Shown here: one piece after another, positions 9,753 to 18,344 of the stretch
Position numbering within the stretch: the stretch's first letter is position 1
Layout of the letters: each line of letters opens with the position of its first letter
DNA from: Shewanella cutis
GTDB lineage: Bacteria; Pseudomonadota; Gammaproteobacteria; Enterobacterales; Shewanellaceae
Direction: 5' to 3'
Assembly: GCF_022410515.1 (NCBI RefSeq)
Contig: NZ_JACSDI010000008.1
Coordinates: 62,001 to 126,000 of the forward strand
DNA length: 64,000 bases
The notes under the pieces: generated by a model
What the model was told of the DNA's origin: nothing
What the model saw: the letters and a program-made list of their open reading frames with translations, nothing else
The model's database searches: none
Program-made: the position numbers and the translations under genes

Positions 9753-11402
9753 TTACATATTCGGATAATTAGGACCACCGCCACCCTCTGGGGTAACCCA
9801 AGTGATATTTTGGCTTGGGTCTTTAATATCGCAGGTTTTGCAGTGGATACAGTTTTGTGCATTGATAACAAACTTGGGCTTGCCTGCTTCTTCAACGATT
9901 TCGTACACGCCAGCAGGGCAGTAGCGCTGGGCGGGTTCGTTAAATTGCGTCAGGTTGATCCCAAGTGGAATGCTGCTGTCTTTGAGACGCAGGTGGCAGG
10001 GCTGATCTTCCTCATGATAGGTACTCGACAGATAAACTGAGGAGAGTTTATCGAAGCTGAGTTTGCCGTCAGGTTTGGGGTAATCAATCTTGCTGTAGGC
10101 GCTAACCGGCGCCATTTGCGCGTAGTCAGGATGCTCATCACGCAAAGTGATCGGGAACTTACCGCCAAACCAGTTTTGATCTATGTAGTTAAATGCGCCA
10201 CCAAGGAAGGTGCCAAATTTGTGCATCGCTGGGCCAAAATTGCGTGACTTATACAGCTCCTCATGCAGCCAGCTTTCTTCTAGATGGGTTTGGTAGCAGT
10301 CGAGATCCTTACCACCTTCGACCTCGGCCATCATGGCTTTTGCTAAGGTTTCGGCCGCGACAATACCGCTCTTCATCGCTGTATGTGTACCTTTAATCTT
10401 GGCAAAGTTTAAGGTGCCTGCATCGCAGCCAATTAGCAGACCGCCGGGGAAACTCATCTTCGGCAGTGAGTTCAGGCCACCTTTAGTGATAGCGCGTGCG
10501 CCATAGGTCAGACGCTCGCCGCCTGCTAAATATTTGGCGATAACAGGGTGAGTTTTATAACGTTGGAACTCATCGAACGGGCTTAAGTGTGGGTTCTTGT
10601 AGTTGAGGTCGATAATTAACCCCACGGCAATTTGATTGTCTTCCATATGATAGAGGAAGCCGCCACCCGATGCGCCATCGGTTAATGGCCAACCACCAGT
10701 ATGCACAACCTTACCTTGCTCGTGTTGTGCAGCGGGGACTTTCCAAATTTCTTTAAAGCCTAGGCCGTAGTGCTGCGGCGTTTTGCCATTATCTAAATGG
10801 TATTTCGCGATCAGCTGTTTGCCTAAATGACCGCGGCAACCTTCTGAGAATACGGTATATTTGGCATGAAGCTCCATGCCGGGCATAAAGCTGTCTTTTG
10901 GTTGGCCATCGGCGCCTACGCCCATGTCGCCAATCAAAATACCTTTAACGCTATTGTCCTCATTGAAGAGTAATTCGCTGGCGGCAAAGCCTGGGAAAAT
11001 TTCTACACCGAGTTCTTCAGCACGGGTTGCGAGCCAGCGGCAGAGGTTGCCGACGCTAACAATATAATTGCCTTCGTTGTGCATGGTTTTCGGCACAAAC
11101 GCATTGGGCATAAGTTTGCCATCGGTCTGTGAGCTGAGTAGATAGATTTCATCGTGGGTCACCGCTGTGGTCACTGGGGCGCCTTTGTCACGCCAGTCGC
11201 TGAATAGCTCATCTAACACTCTGGGTTCGAATACGGCGCCAGATAGAATATGCGCGCCCACTTCGGAGCCTTTTTCTACTACGCAGACGGTAATTGCTTT
11301 ACCTGAATCCTGTGATATCTGCATTAATCGACACGCAGTCGCCAAGCCCGCAGGGCCCGCGCCGACGATAACAACATCGAATTCCATTGATTCGCGTTCC
11401 AT
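9753..11402 (-). CDS. electron transfer flavoprotein-ubiquinone oxidoreductase
   Basis: Membrane-associated ETF:ubiquinone oxidoreductase. It passes electrons from acyl-CoA and other dehydrogenases, via ETF, to the quinone pool. N-terminal FAD motif VIVGAGPAGLATAC (residues about 10-23); C-terminal 4Fe-4S domain with CPAGVYEI and QNCIHCKTCDIKDP, the four ligand cysteines being present. Length 549 is normal for the family. The first ATG has AAGGTG 5 nt upstream and is preferred over an internal ATG at residue 6. etfAB are not in the window. The gene is divergent from the molybdenum cofactor block. Confidence 0.95.
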   Translation of the reverse strand: MERESMEFDVVIVGAGPAGLATACRLMQISQDSGKAITVCVVEKGSEVGAHILSGAVFEPRVLDELFSDWRDKGAPVTTAVTHDEIYLLSSQTDGKLMPNAFVPKTMHNEGNYIVSVGNLCRWLATRAEELGVEIFPGFAASELLFNEDNSVKGILIGDMGVGADGQPKDSFMPGMELHAKYTVFSEGCRGHLGKQLIAKYHLDNGKTPQHYGLGFKEIWKVPAAQHEQGKVVHTGGWPLTDGASGGGFLYHMEDNQIAVGLIIDLNYKNPHLSPFDEFQRYKTHPVIAKYLAGGERLTYGARAITKGGLNSLPKMSFPGGLLIGCDAGTLNFAKIKGTHTAMKSGIVAAETLAKAMMAEVEGGKDLDCYQTHLEESWLHEELYKSRNFGPAMHKFGTFLGGAFNYIDQNWFGGKFPITLRDEHPDYAQMAPVSAYSKIDYPKPDGKLSFDKLSSVYLSSTYHEEDQPCHLRLKDSSIPLGINLTQFNEPAQRYCPAGVYEIVEEAGKPKFVINAQNCIHCKTCDIKDPSQNITWVTPEGGGGPNYPNM

Positions 11403-11590
11403 CAGTTCACCTTTTCCTTCGCGTATCCCCGATTTTTATCGGGTGTTGTAGTTTGTTTGTAAACGGGCGTTTTATTAATGCTGTCAACCTTACCTCAAAA
11501 TAACCGCATGGCACAGTGGCTAGGCAGGATGTTTAGCCTAAATAATGACAAATCTTTGGGTGAGCACTGTCACAGATTGTTCACGCTCAC

Positions 11591-11604
11591 TTGAACCTGA
11601 TCAA
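11591..11604 (+). promoter_or_regulatory. FNR/EtrA-like binding site upstream of moaA
   Basis: TTGAACCTGATCAA matches the FNR consensus TTGAT-N4-ATCAA at 9 of 10 positions. Its centre is about 61.5 bp upstream of the start predicted from the -10 box at 11647-11652, the classic class I activator spacing. It fits anaerobic activation of Moco synthesis. Confidence 0.7.
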
Positions 11605-11646
11605 GAAATACCTGTTTAGGGGTATAGCTAGGCAATACTTTCGGCT

Positions 11647-11652
11647 TATAAT
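11647..11652 (+). promoter_or_regulatory. predicted -10 element for moaA
   Basis: A perfect TATAAT lies about 125 bp before the moaA ATG with no good -35 hexamer, as expected for an activator-dependent promoter. A start near 11659 would transcribe the whole Moco-RNA-like leader. Confidence 0.6.
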
Positions 11653-11654
11653 CA

Positions 11655-11762
11655 CAGCTGACGGTTCTCCGAGCTTGCCTACCTAAGTCAACAGATATGG
11701 GGGTGTAGCCGTGGCAATAAGGCCACTGGGGTGAGTAAAGAAATGCTCTCGCCTCCCACACT
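11655..11762 (+). ncRNA. Moco (molybdenum cofactor) riboswitch-like leader of moaA
   Basis: A structured 5' leader directly before moaA. It carries motifs remembered from the Moco RNA family: CTCCGAGC, GCCTACCT, and the 3' CGCCTCCCAC. Nested helices can be drawn: GTGG/CCAC around CAATAAGG, and GGGGTGAG pairing with CTCTCGCCTCCC. The position and partner gene are those of the known riboswitch class. I could not run a covariance model, so boundaries are approximate. Confidence 0.72.
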
Positions 11763-11775
11763 TGGAAAGGTGATC

Positions 11776-12756
11776 ATGTCTCAATTACAAGACAATTTTG
11801 GTCGTAAATTTCATTACTTACGGATGTCAGTCACTGACGTTTGTAACTTCAAATGCAGCTATTGCCTCCCCGATGGTTATCATCCCAATGGCAAACAGCA
11901 GTTTTTATCTCTCAGTGAGATAGAAAACCTCGTGTCCGCATTTAGCCTCGTTGGCACTCAAAAAATCCGTATCACTGGCGGCGAACCTACGCTGCGTAAA
12001 GATTTTACCGATATTATTCGAGTCGTTGCCGATAATCCGCGTATTCATACCGTTGCCACTACCACTAATGGATATAGGCTTGAGAAGCATGCCAAAGAGT
12101 GGTTTGATGCGGGCCTGCGCCGCATTAACGTATCTGTAGACAGCTTAGACCCTAAGATGTTTTACCAGATCACCGGCGAGAACAAGTTCGACGAGGTGAT
12201 GCGCGGTATTGATGCTGCCTTATCCGCGGGCTTTGAGCGCGTAAAAGTCAATGCAGTATTGCTCAAGGGCATGAACGATAAAGATTTACCGCGCTTTTTG
12301 AATTGGATTAAGCACACGCCCATCGATCTGCGGTTTATTGAGCTGATGGAAACGGGGTTGGGCCGTGAGTATTTCCAAGCCCACCATTTGGCGGGTGCCG
12401 ATATCAAAGCGCAGTTGCAAGCAGAGGGCTGGCAGTTGGATATACCCAGTGCCGACGATGGCCCCGCGCAAAACTTCAGCCACAATGACTTTAAGGGCCG
12501 CATTGGTTTGATCATGCCCTATGCCACAAATTTTTGCGCCAGCTGTAATCGCTTGCGGGTCTCGGCTAAAGGTAAGTTACATTTGTGCCTGTTTACCGAA
12601 TCCGGCATCGATTTGCGTGATCTACTGCAACACCCAAGTCAGCAAGCGGAATTAATCGAGCGGTTACACGGTCAACTGGCGCAGAAGAAAGAAACCCATT
12701 ATCTGCATCAGGGCATTACGGGCGTAACGCAGCATTTGGCCTCGATTGGCGGTTAA
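11776..12756 (+). CDS. moaA: GTP 3',8-cyclase MoaA
   Basis: Radical SAM enzyme that, with MoaC, turns GTP into cyclic pyranopterin monophosphate. N-terminal SAM cluster CNFKCSYC, C-terminal second cluster with CASC and a further Cys in HLCLF, and the terminal Gly-Gly needed for activity (ends IGG). The ATG at 11776 with GGAAAGG upstream gives 326 residues, the usual length. A GTG 45 nt earlier lies inside the riboswitch-like RNA and is rejected. It opens the moaACDE-modABC block; moaB is absent here. Confidence 0.96.
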   Translation: MSQLQDNFGRKFHYLRMSVTDVCNFKCSYCLPDGYHPNGKQQFLSLSEIENLVSAFSLVGTQKIRITGGEPTLRKDFTDIIRVVADNPRIHTVATTTNGYRLEKHAKEWFDAGLRRINVSVDSLDPKMFYQITGENKFDEVMRGIDAALSAGFERVKVNAVLLKGMNDKDLPRFLNWIKHTPIDLRFIELMETGLGREYFQAHHLAGADIKAQLQAEGWQLDIPSADDGPAQNFSHNDFKGRIGLIMPYATNFCASCNRLRVSAKGKLHLCLFTESGIDLRDLLQHPSQQAELIERLHGQLAQKKETHYLHQGITGVTQHLASIGG

Positions 12757-12869
12757 TCTAACTTAGGTTTTAGTCTGCTTATCGCGTTATCTTTCATGGC
12801 GTTAGATTTCGCGATTGCGCTCAATTTCCCATATGCTTGAATTTAGCAGCAGTTTAAAGGATCGCTTCA

Positions 12870-13349
12870 ATGAGCAATGTATTTACCCATATTAATGCCG
12901 ACGGCAATGCCCACATGGTCGATGTGACCGAAAAAGCCGTGACCGAGCGTGAGGCCCGTGCCGAAGCCTTTATCGAAATGGCAAGCACGACTCTTGAGAT
13001 GATTATGAGCGGTAGTCATCACAAAGGTGATGTGTTTGCCACTGCCCGTATCGCGGGGATCCAAGCGGCGAAAAAGACCTCGGATTTAATCCCTCTCTGC
13101 CATCCATTAATGCTCACCAAGGTGGAAGTGGAGCTTGAGGCTCAGCCTGAGCACAATCGTGTGCGCATCACTAGCCTGTGTAAATTATCCGGCAAGACTG
13201 GCGTCGAAATGGAGGCGCTCACGGCGGCCTCTGTCGCGGCCCTGACGATTTACGATATGTGCAAAGCCGTGCAGAAAGACATGGTGATTTCGCAGGTGCG
13301 CCTGCTCGAAAAACGCGGCGGCAAGTCGGGACACTTTAAAGCTGAATAA
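12870..13349 (+). CDS. moaC: cyclic pyranopterin monophosphate synthase MoaC
   Basis: Second half of the first Moco step, converting the MoaA product to cPMP. 159 residues, normal. It begins with the typical [18 protein letters not shown] and carries the PLCHPL and [13 protein letters not shown] active-site blocks. The ribosome site AAAGGATCGCTTCA precedes the ATG. A gap of 113 bp from moaA may hold a secondary promoter. The stop sits in a 14-bp tandem duplication (13341-13368). Confidence 0.96.
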   Translation: MSNVFTHINADGNAHMVDVTEKAVTEREARAEAFIEMASTTLEMIMSGSHHKGDVFATARIAGIQAAKKTSDLIPLCHPLMLTKVEVELEAQPEHNRVRITSLCKLSGKTGVEMEALTAASVAALTIYDMCKAVQKDMVISQVRLLEKRGGKSGHFKAE

Positions 13350-13382
13350 CTCAAGCTGAATAACTCAAAGCGAGATAAGAAT

Positions 13383-13634
13383 ATGATTAACGTGTTGTTT
13401 TTTGCGCAGGTTCGTGAGCTTTTAGGGGTAGCCCAACTGAGTGTTGAAGCAAGCGAGCAGACACAAACCGCGGAAGGATTACGGGCAACTTTAGCGGCTA
13501 AAGATGATAAATGGGCCAAAGTGTTAGCCTCGGACAAATTGTTGGTAGCGGTAAATCAAACCATTAGCCAGTGGGATACCCAAGTGAGCGATGGTGATGA
13601 AGTCGCCTTCTTCCCACCAGTGACTGGAGGTTAA
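13383..13634 (+). CDS. moaD: molybdopterin synthase sulfur carrier subunit MoaD
   Basis: Ubiquitin-like sulfur carrier. 83 residues ending in the diagnostic Gly-Gly (FFPPVTGG), which is thiocarboxylated by the MoeB system and donates sulfur to cPMP in complex with MoaE. The stop is followed after one base by the moaE start, so the two subunits are translationally linked. Confidence 0.95.
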   Translation: MINVLFFAQVRELLGVAQLSVEASEQTQTAEGLRATLAAKDDKWAKVLASDKLLVAVNQTISQWDTQVSDGDEVAFFPPVTGG

Positions 13635-13635
13635 T

Positions 13636-14103
13636 ATGCGCTTACTGCCAAATGTGCGGGTGCAAACCGTTGATTTTAATGTGGCCGATGAGTACCGCCA
13701 ATTAGCCCAAGATAATAGCGATGGCGCGGTTGTGACTTTTGTGGGCAAAGTGCGCGATTTTAACGATGGCTCAGTGGTGACCGACCTGACCTTAGAGCAC
13801 TACCCTGGTATGACGGAGCGCGTTCTTGAGCAAATCGTTGCCGAGGCGCGCGAGCGTTGGCCGATCAATAACGTTACGGTTATCCACCGTGTCGGCACTA
13901 TGGCGCTAGGTGAGCAAATTGTGTTTATCGGTGTCACCAGCGCTCATCGCAAAGCGGCCTTTGCGGCCTGCGAATTCTTAATCGACTTTTTGAAGACCAA
14001 AGCCCCTTTCTGGAAATTAGAAGCTGGGAACAAGGGCAAGAATTGGGTCGAGGCCAAGGATGCCGACGAGCAAGCGGCGCAAGTGTGGCAACACAAAGAC
14101 TAA
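13636..14103 (+). CDS. moaE: molybdopterin synthase catalytic subunit MoaE
   Basis: Catalytic subunit that with MoaD converts cPMP to molybdopterin. The 155-residue protein has GAVVTFVGKVRD near the N-terminus and the conserved lysine region KTKAPFWKLE. The ribosome site GGAGG overlaps the end of moaD. modA begins 43 bp later on the same strand. Confidence 0.95.
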   Translation: MRLLPNVRVQTVDFNVADEYRQLAQDNSDGAVVTFVGKVRDFNDGSVVTDLTLEHYPGMTERVLEQIVAEARERWPINNVTVIHRVGTMALGEQIVFIGVTSAHRKAAFAACEFLIDFLKTKAPFWKLEAGNKGKNWVEAKDADEQAAQVWQHKD

Positions 14104-14146
14104 CGTAAGACTGAGCTAGCAGCAGGCGAGACAGAGAGGTGAGTTT

Positions 14147-14950
14147 ATGCACGGTGTGACAGGGTTAGGCAAAATCTGGAGTCTAGTATTTTCTCTAGCA
14201 TTGTCGTTCAGTGTTGCCTTGATGCCTGCCGTTAGCCGCGCCGAAACTGTGCCTGCAATTGCCGCCGCCGCGAATATTAAATTTGCCCTCGATGATATTG
14301 TCAAAAACTTCAGTGCCGAAACCGGGCTTAAGGTGCGGGTGTCCTATGGGTCATCGGGTAATTTTGTCGCGCAAATTCAACATGGTGCGCCATTTGAGCT
14401 GTTGCTCAGTGCCGATGAGCGTTATATCCATGAGCTGCAAAAAGCGGGCTTTACCCGCGATGAAGGTGTGCAATACGCAGTGGGGCGTTTAGCCTTAGTC
14501 GCACCCAATAAATCACCCTTAACTTTAGATTCTGAACTTAACGGCGTAAAAGCCCTACTCGCAGCGGGTAAGTTGGAGCGCTTTGCAATTGCTAATCCTG
14601 AGCATGCGCCCTATGGCGAACGCGCCCGTGAACTGTTGCAAAAACTAGGCTTGTGGGATGGTCTACAAACCAAGCTAATCCTAGGTGAAAATGCCTCCCA
14701 AGCGGCGCAATTTGCCGTGAGTGGCTCTACCCAAGGCGGTATTATTCCGTTATCCCTTGCTTTAGCTCCTCAATTTAAGGCCTTAGGTCAATCCATTGCT
14801 TTGCCCGCAGAGCTGCATGGGCCACTTTATCAGCGTATGGCGTTAACGCCTAAAGCGGGTGCTACTGCCGAACGTTTTTACCTCTATCTTCAATCTGATG
14901 CCGCCAAATCCGTATTTGTGCAATACGGCTTTGGTTTGCCTGCTCAGTAA
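14147..14950 (+). CDS. modA: molybdate ABC transporter substrate-binding protein ModA
   Basis: Periplasmic molybdate/tungstate-binding protein. It has a Sec signal peptide (residues 1 to about 32, cleavage after SRA) and a type II periplasmic-binding fold, with ligand residues expected in AAAANIK, YGSSGN and the NPEHAPYG loop. 267 residues including the signal. GAGAGGTGAG precedes the ATG. It feeds ModBC, directly downstream. Confidence 0.93.
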   Translation: MHGVTGLGKIWSLVFSLALSFSVALMPAVSRAETVPAIAAAANIKFALDDIVKNFSAETGLKVRVSYGSSGNFVAQIQHGAPFELLLSADERYIHELQKAGFTRDEGVQYAVGRLALVAPNKSPLTLDSELNGVKALLAAGKLERFAIANPEHAPYGERARELLQKLGLWDGLQTKLILGENASQAAQFAVSGSTQGGIIPLSLALAPQFKALGQSIALPAELHGPLYQRMALTPKAGATAERFYLYLQSDAAKSVFVQYGFGLPAQ

Positions 14951-14958
14951 GGTTAGCA

Positions 14959-15639
14959 ATGGATTGGCAGGCGCTTTGGTTATCGGTCAAACTTAGTAGC
15001 ATCACAGTCTTGGTGCTGATCCCACTATCGATTCTAGCTGGGCGCGCCTTGGCTTATCGCCAGTTTGTCGGTAAGTCATGGGTTGAGGCGCTCATCATGG
15101 TGCCCTTAGTCTTGCCGCCGACTGTGATTGGTTATTACTTGTTGGTGGGACTTGGCAGCCAAAGCTGGTTAGGGCAGTGGTTAGAGCGTCTGACTGGGCA
15201 GCAGTTAGTGTTTCATTTTTCTGGTTTAGTGCTGGCATCTGTGCTGGTCAATATTCCCTTTGCGTTGCAACCGATACAGCGCGCCTTTGAAGCGGTTCCC
15301 CACGATGTACGCGATGCTGCGGCCTGTTGCGGTATGAGTAAACTTAAAATACTACTTAAAATTGAACTGCCTATGGTGTGGCCGGGGGTATTGACCGCCA
15401 TAGTGCTGTGTTTCTCCCATGTGCTGGGTGAATTTGGCGTGGTGCTGATGATGGGCGGCAATATCGCTGGCGAAACCAAGACGATATCGATCTCCATTTA
15501 TGACAGCGTGCAGGCCTTTGATTTTGGTGCAGCAGGGACTATGTCTTTGGTATTACTGTTATTTGCTATTACCGCATTGGCGCTCACCACAAGTTTGTCA
15601 CGGCGTTTAGGAGGTCAGCGTGGCGCAAATCATCGCTGA
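14959..15639 (+). CDS. modB: molybdate ABC transporter permease ModB
   Basis: Inner-membrane permease of the molybdate importer, 226 residues with five or six hydrophobic helices. The EAA-type cytoplasmic loop that docks ModC is visible (DAAACCGMSKLKILLKIELP), and GEFGVVLMMGGNI is characteristic of ModB. It starts 9 bp after modA and its end overlaps modC by 20 bp. Confidence 0.94.
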   Translation: MDWQALWLSVKLSSITVLVLIPLSILAGRALAYRQFVGKSWVEALIMVPLVLPPTVIGYYLLVGLGSQSWLGQWLERLTGQQLVFHFSGLVLASVLVNIPFALQPIQRAFEAVPHDVRDAAACCGMSKLKILLKIELPMVWPGVLTAIVLCFSHVLGEFGVVLMMGGNIAGETKTISISIYDSVQAFDFGAAGTMSLVLLLFAITALALTTSLSRRLGGQRGANHR

Positions 15640-16723
15640 TCTGCATTGCCAGATCCAAAATCACAAGCATATTAAACTGAGCGCCGAGTTTAGCTGTAAG
15701 GCGGGTGAGGTGCTGGCCGTTGTCGGGCCTTCGGGTGGCGGTAAGACAACGTTACTGCGGATGATCGCAGGGCTTAATCATCCCGACATGGGCAGTATCG
15801 TGTTTGGTGATACATCATGGTTCGACAATAAAAGCCGCACCGCGCTGACACCGCAGCAGCGCCATATTGGTTATATGCCACAGCATTTTGGCTTATTTCC
15901 CAATCTTACCGCGCTCGAAAACGTGGTAGCAGGGCTTGACCATATTCCTAAATCTGCGCGAGTTGCGCGGGCAAAAGATTGGTTAGAGCGAGTCAATCTG
16001 CATGGGTTGCCCGATAGGTTGCCTATGCATCTCTCTGGCGGTCAACGCCAACGGGTTGCGCTTGCCCGCGCCCTTGCCCGTGAACCGTCAGTGCTACTGC
16101 TTGATGAGCCATTTTCGGCGGTGGATAGGGAAACCCGCGAGCGTTTATATCTTGAGCTTGCTCGCCTAAAAGAACAGTTGCTTTGCCCCGTGATCATGGT
16201 TACCCACGATTTAAATGAAGCCTTGTTGCTGGCCGATTCGATGATTCTGATCAGCCAAGGTCAGATGTTACAGCAGGGTGCGCCCTTTGAGGTGTTATCG
16301 CGTCCACGTAACGAGGCCGTTGCGCGGCAGATGGGTTTAAGAAATATTTTCGATGGCGAAGTGGTGTTTCAAGACAGCACTAAAGACATCACTTGGCTGA
16401 AGTTTGGTGAGCAGCTGATCGCCAGTGATTTTGGCAAAGACCGTAGCGTTGGCAGTAAAGTACGTTGGGTGATCCCGAATCAAGGTATCAGATTTAACGC
16501 TATCACCAATGGGCGTTTATGCCGCAGTTTTAATAAGTTAGATGTCACCATCGACTCCTTGCTGGTGATGGGCGAGTCGGTGCGTGTGGTCTGCTATGCC
16601 ACTGGGACTGAGCTACAACTTAATACGGAAGTGTCACTTCATCTCGCGCAGAAGCTAGGCTTAACCAAAGGAATGCAAACCACAGTTGCGCTTAAATCTG
16701 AGCAAATTCATATTTTAGAGTAG
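15620..16723 (+). CDS. modC: molybdate ABC transporter ATP-binding protein ModC
   Basis: ATPase of the molybdate importer. Walker A GPSGGGKTT, signature LSGGQRQRVALARAL, Walker B LLLDEPFSAVD and switch His in VTHD are all present. The C-terminal part (about residues 300-365) is a TOBE molybdate-binding domain. GTG start at 15620 with GGAGGTCAGC in front, overlapping modB. Length 367 is usual. It closes the operon; no clear terminator follows. Confidence 0.94.
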   Translation: MAQIIADLHCQIQNHKHIKLSAEFSCKAGEVLAVVGPSGGGKTTLLRMIAGLNHPDMGSIVFGDTSWFDNKSRTALTPQQRHIGYMPQHFGLFPNLTALENVVAGLDHIPKSARVARAKDWLERVNLHGLPDRLPMHLSGGQRQRVALARALAREPSVLLLDEPFSAVDRETRERLYLELARLKEQLLCPVIMVTHDLNEALLLADSMILISQGQMLQQGAPFEVLSRPRNEAVARQMGLRNIFDGEVVFQDSTKDITWLKFGEQLIASDFGKDRSVGSKVRWVIPNQGIRFNAITNGRLCRSFNKLDVTIDSLLVMGESVRVVCYATGTELQLNTEVSLHLAQKLGLTKGMQTTVALKSEQIHILE

Positions 16724-17049
16724 CTAAGTTTTTTCCCGCATTTGGCGAAATCTATTCTCCATTAACGAATAACTCAGCTTGATTTGCGAAGCTGCGTTGC
16801 CGTTAAATCCCTAGATGATCAAAGCTTAATCTTGTTTCCATCGGTGTTTCAGTAGGTATTAGGTAAACTGAATACATTCGTCAGTGTTGGCCGAGCCTGA
16901 ATCAATCGGATTGAGCAATCCACATGGGTGATGAACTAGGCGCCGTCATAGACAAACAGTGATAGAGATTATGGTAGCTTTGGCACGCCATCGACATCTA
17001 ACTGTTTGTCTCATAAGATACAAACTTAGCCGATTTTTATGGAGGAGCC
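16724..17049. other. intergenic, nothing recognised
   Basis: Between modC and the PepSY gene. No open frame, terminator or known motif seen. GGAGG before 17050 is the ribosome site of the next gene. Confidence 0.5.
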
Positions 17050-17571
17050 ATGAGACTATGGTTGCTAGGATTCATGTTGATATCTGGGATTGCTACCGCA
17101 GCCCAGAGCATGTATTCGATGCTTTCGAGCGGTGAATATCTGCCGCCGTTAAGCGTGATGCAGCAAATTGAGAAGGATTTTCCTGGCGTGATTGCCGAGT
17201 TTGAAATGGAAATGCAGGAAGGTGAGTTGGTCTACCAATTTGAGTTGATTAATCCGCTGGCGAATGCGATTACCCGTTTCGAATATCGGGCGCGAGATGG
17301 TAAGTTATTGAAACAAAAAGCGGGTAAAGTCACTGCCGACGATGTTGGCGAAGTGGAAGCCGCACGCCTTATCAGCACTAAGCATCAAACCTTCTCTGGC
17401 ATTATTGCGATGGCGACTAAGGACCATAAGGCCTTTTTGACTGATGCGAAGTTAGATCATGACTTAGGTATCAGCTACTTAGAGTTAAAGTTGCTGGATG
17501 ATACTGGTAAGTATAAATTGGCATTCGATATTGAAAATTTACGGCAACTACCTTTACTTAAGTGGGATTAG
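17050..17571 (+). CDS. secreted PepSY-domain protein
   Basis: Periplasmic or membrane-anchored protein of 173 residues with a signal peptide (MRLWLLGFMLISGIATAA). Two PepSY-like units follow: the sequence around VYQFELINPLANAITRFEYRARDGKLLKQ is a typical PepSY strand-helix pattern. Such proteins often sit beside two-component genes and may act as a sensor accessory or protease inhibitor. The response regulator starts 46 bp downstream on the same strand, so co-expression is likely. Confidence 0.75.
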   Translation: MRLWLLGFMLISGIATAAQSMYSMLSSGEYLPPLSVMQQIEKDFPGVIAEFEMEMQEGELVYQFELINPLANAITRFEYRARDGKLLKQKAGKVTADDVGEVEAARLISTKHQTFSGIIAMATKDHKAFLTDAKLDHDLGISYLELKLLDDTGKYKLAFDIENLRQLPLLKWD

Positions 17572-17617
17572 CACTGAGCATCACCGCTAAGTGAAGACAG
17601 GGGAGCGCAGCATACAG

Positions 17618-18295
17618 ATGAAAATACTTTTAGTTGAAGATGATGCGACAACGATCGACTACATCGTTAAAGGATTTCTTGAGCAGGGGCATAATATTGA
17701 GACCGCCAGCGATGGTCATCAAGGCCTGCTGCAAGCCACCAGTGGTCAGTATGACCTCTTGATTCTCGACCGCATGTTGCCCCAACTCGATGGTTTGAAA
17801 CTGCTGGCCGCCCTCAGAGCCACGGGTAACCAAACCCCAGTGCTTATCCTGTCGGCGCTTGCCCATGTGGATGAAAGGGTGAAAGGTCTGCGTGCGGGCG
17901 GCGATGATTATATGACTAAGCCCTTTGCCTTTTCGGAGCTGCTCGTGCGTGCCGAAAAGCTGATGCAACGGGGCCAATCCGTACCTATTACCACAGATTT
18001 AGTGGTCGGTGGCTTAAAAATGGAGTTGCTCACCCGCAACGTGACCTTAGATGGTCACGATTTAATGCTGCAACCCAAAGAATTCCAACTGCTTAAGTAT
18101 CTGATGGAACACGCCAATCAGGTGATTAGCCGCACGCTATTATTCGAAGCGGTGTGGGATTATCACTTCGATCCCCGCACCAATGTGATCGATGTGCACA
18201 TCGCCAAGTTACGCCGCAAGTTTGAAGAGTTAGGCCACGGTGAATTGATTGAAACCGTAAGGGGAGCGGGTTATCGCTTACGCCAAAGGCATTAA
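17618..18295 (+). CDS. OmpR-family response regulator
   Basis: DNA-binding response regulator of 225 residues. Receiver with acidic pair E7/D8-D9, phosphorylation site D51 (LILDRMLP), conserved Lys in MTKPF, then a winged-helix domain (about 128-224) ending in IETVRGAGYRLR. Start at ATG 17618; GGGGAG lies about 12 nt upstream, and an in-frame GTG at 17591 is less likely. The kinase downstream is its probable partner. QseB/PmrA-like by overall sequence. Confidence 0.92.
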   Translation: MKILLVEDDATTIDYIVKGFLEQGHNIETASDGHQGLLQATSGQYDLLILDRMLPQLDGLKLLAALRATGNQTPVLILSALAHVDERVKGLRAGGDDYMTKPFAFSELLVRAEKLMQRGQSVPITTDLVVGGLKMELLTRNVTLDGHDLMLQPKEFQLLKYLMEHANQVISRTLLFEAVWDYHFDPRTNVIDVHIAKLRRKFEELGHGELIETVRGAGYRLRQRH

Positions 18296-18344
18296 GCCTT
18301 ACCAAAGCAGCGCCTGGCGCATCACTATTATCTTCTCGACCTTA

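Noticed and set aside
11731..11775. GTG start extending moaA by 15 residues
   Set aside because: It falls inside the Moco-RNA-like leader; the ATG at 11776 has a proper ribosome site and gives the normal length.
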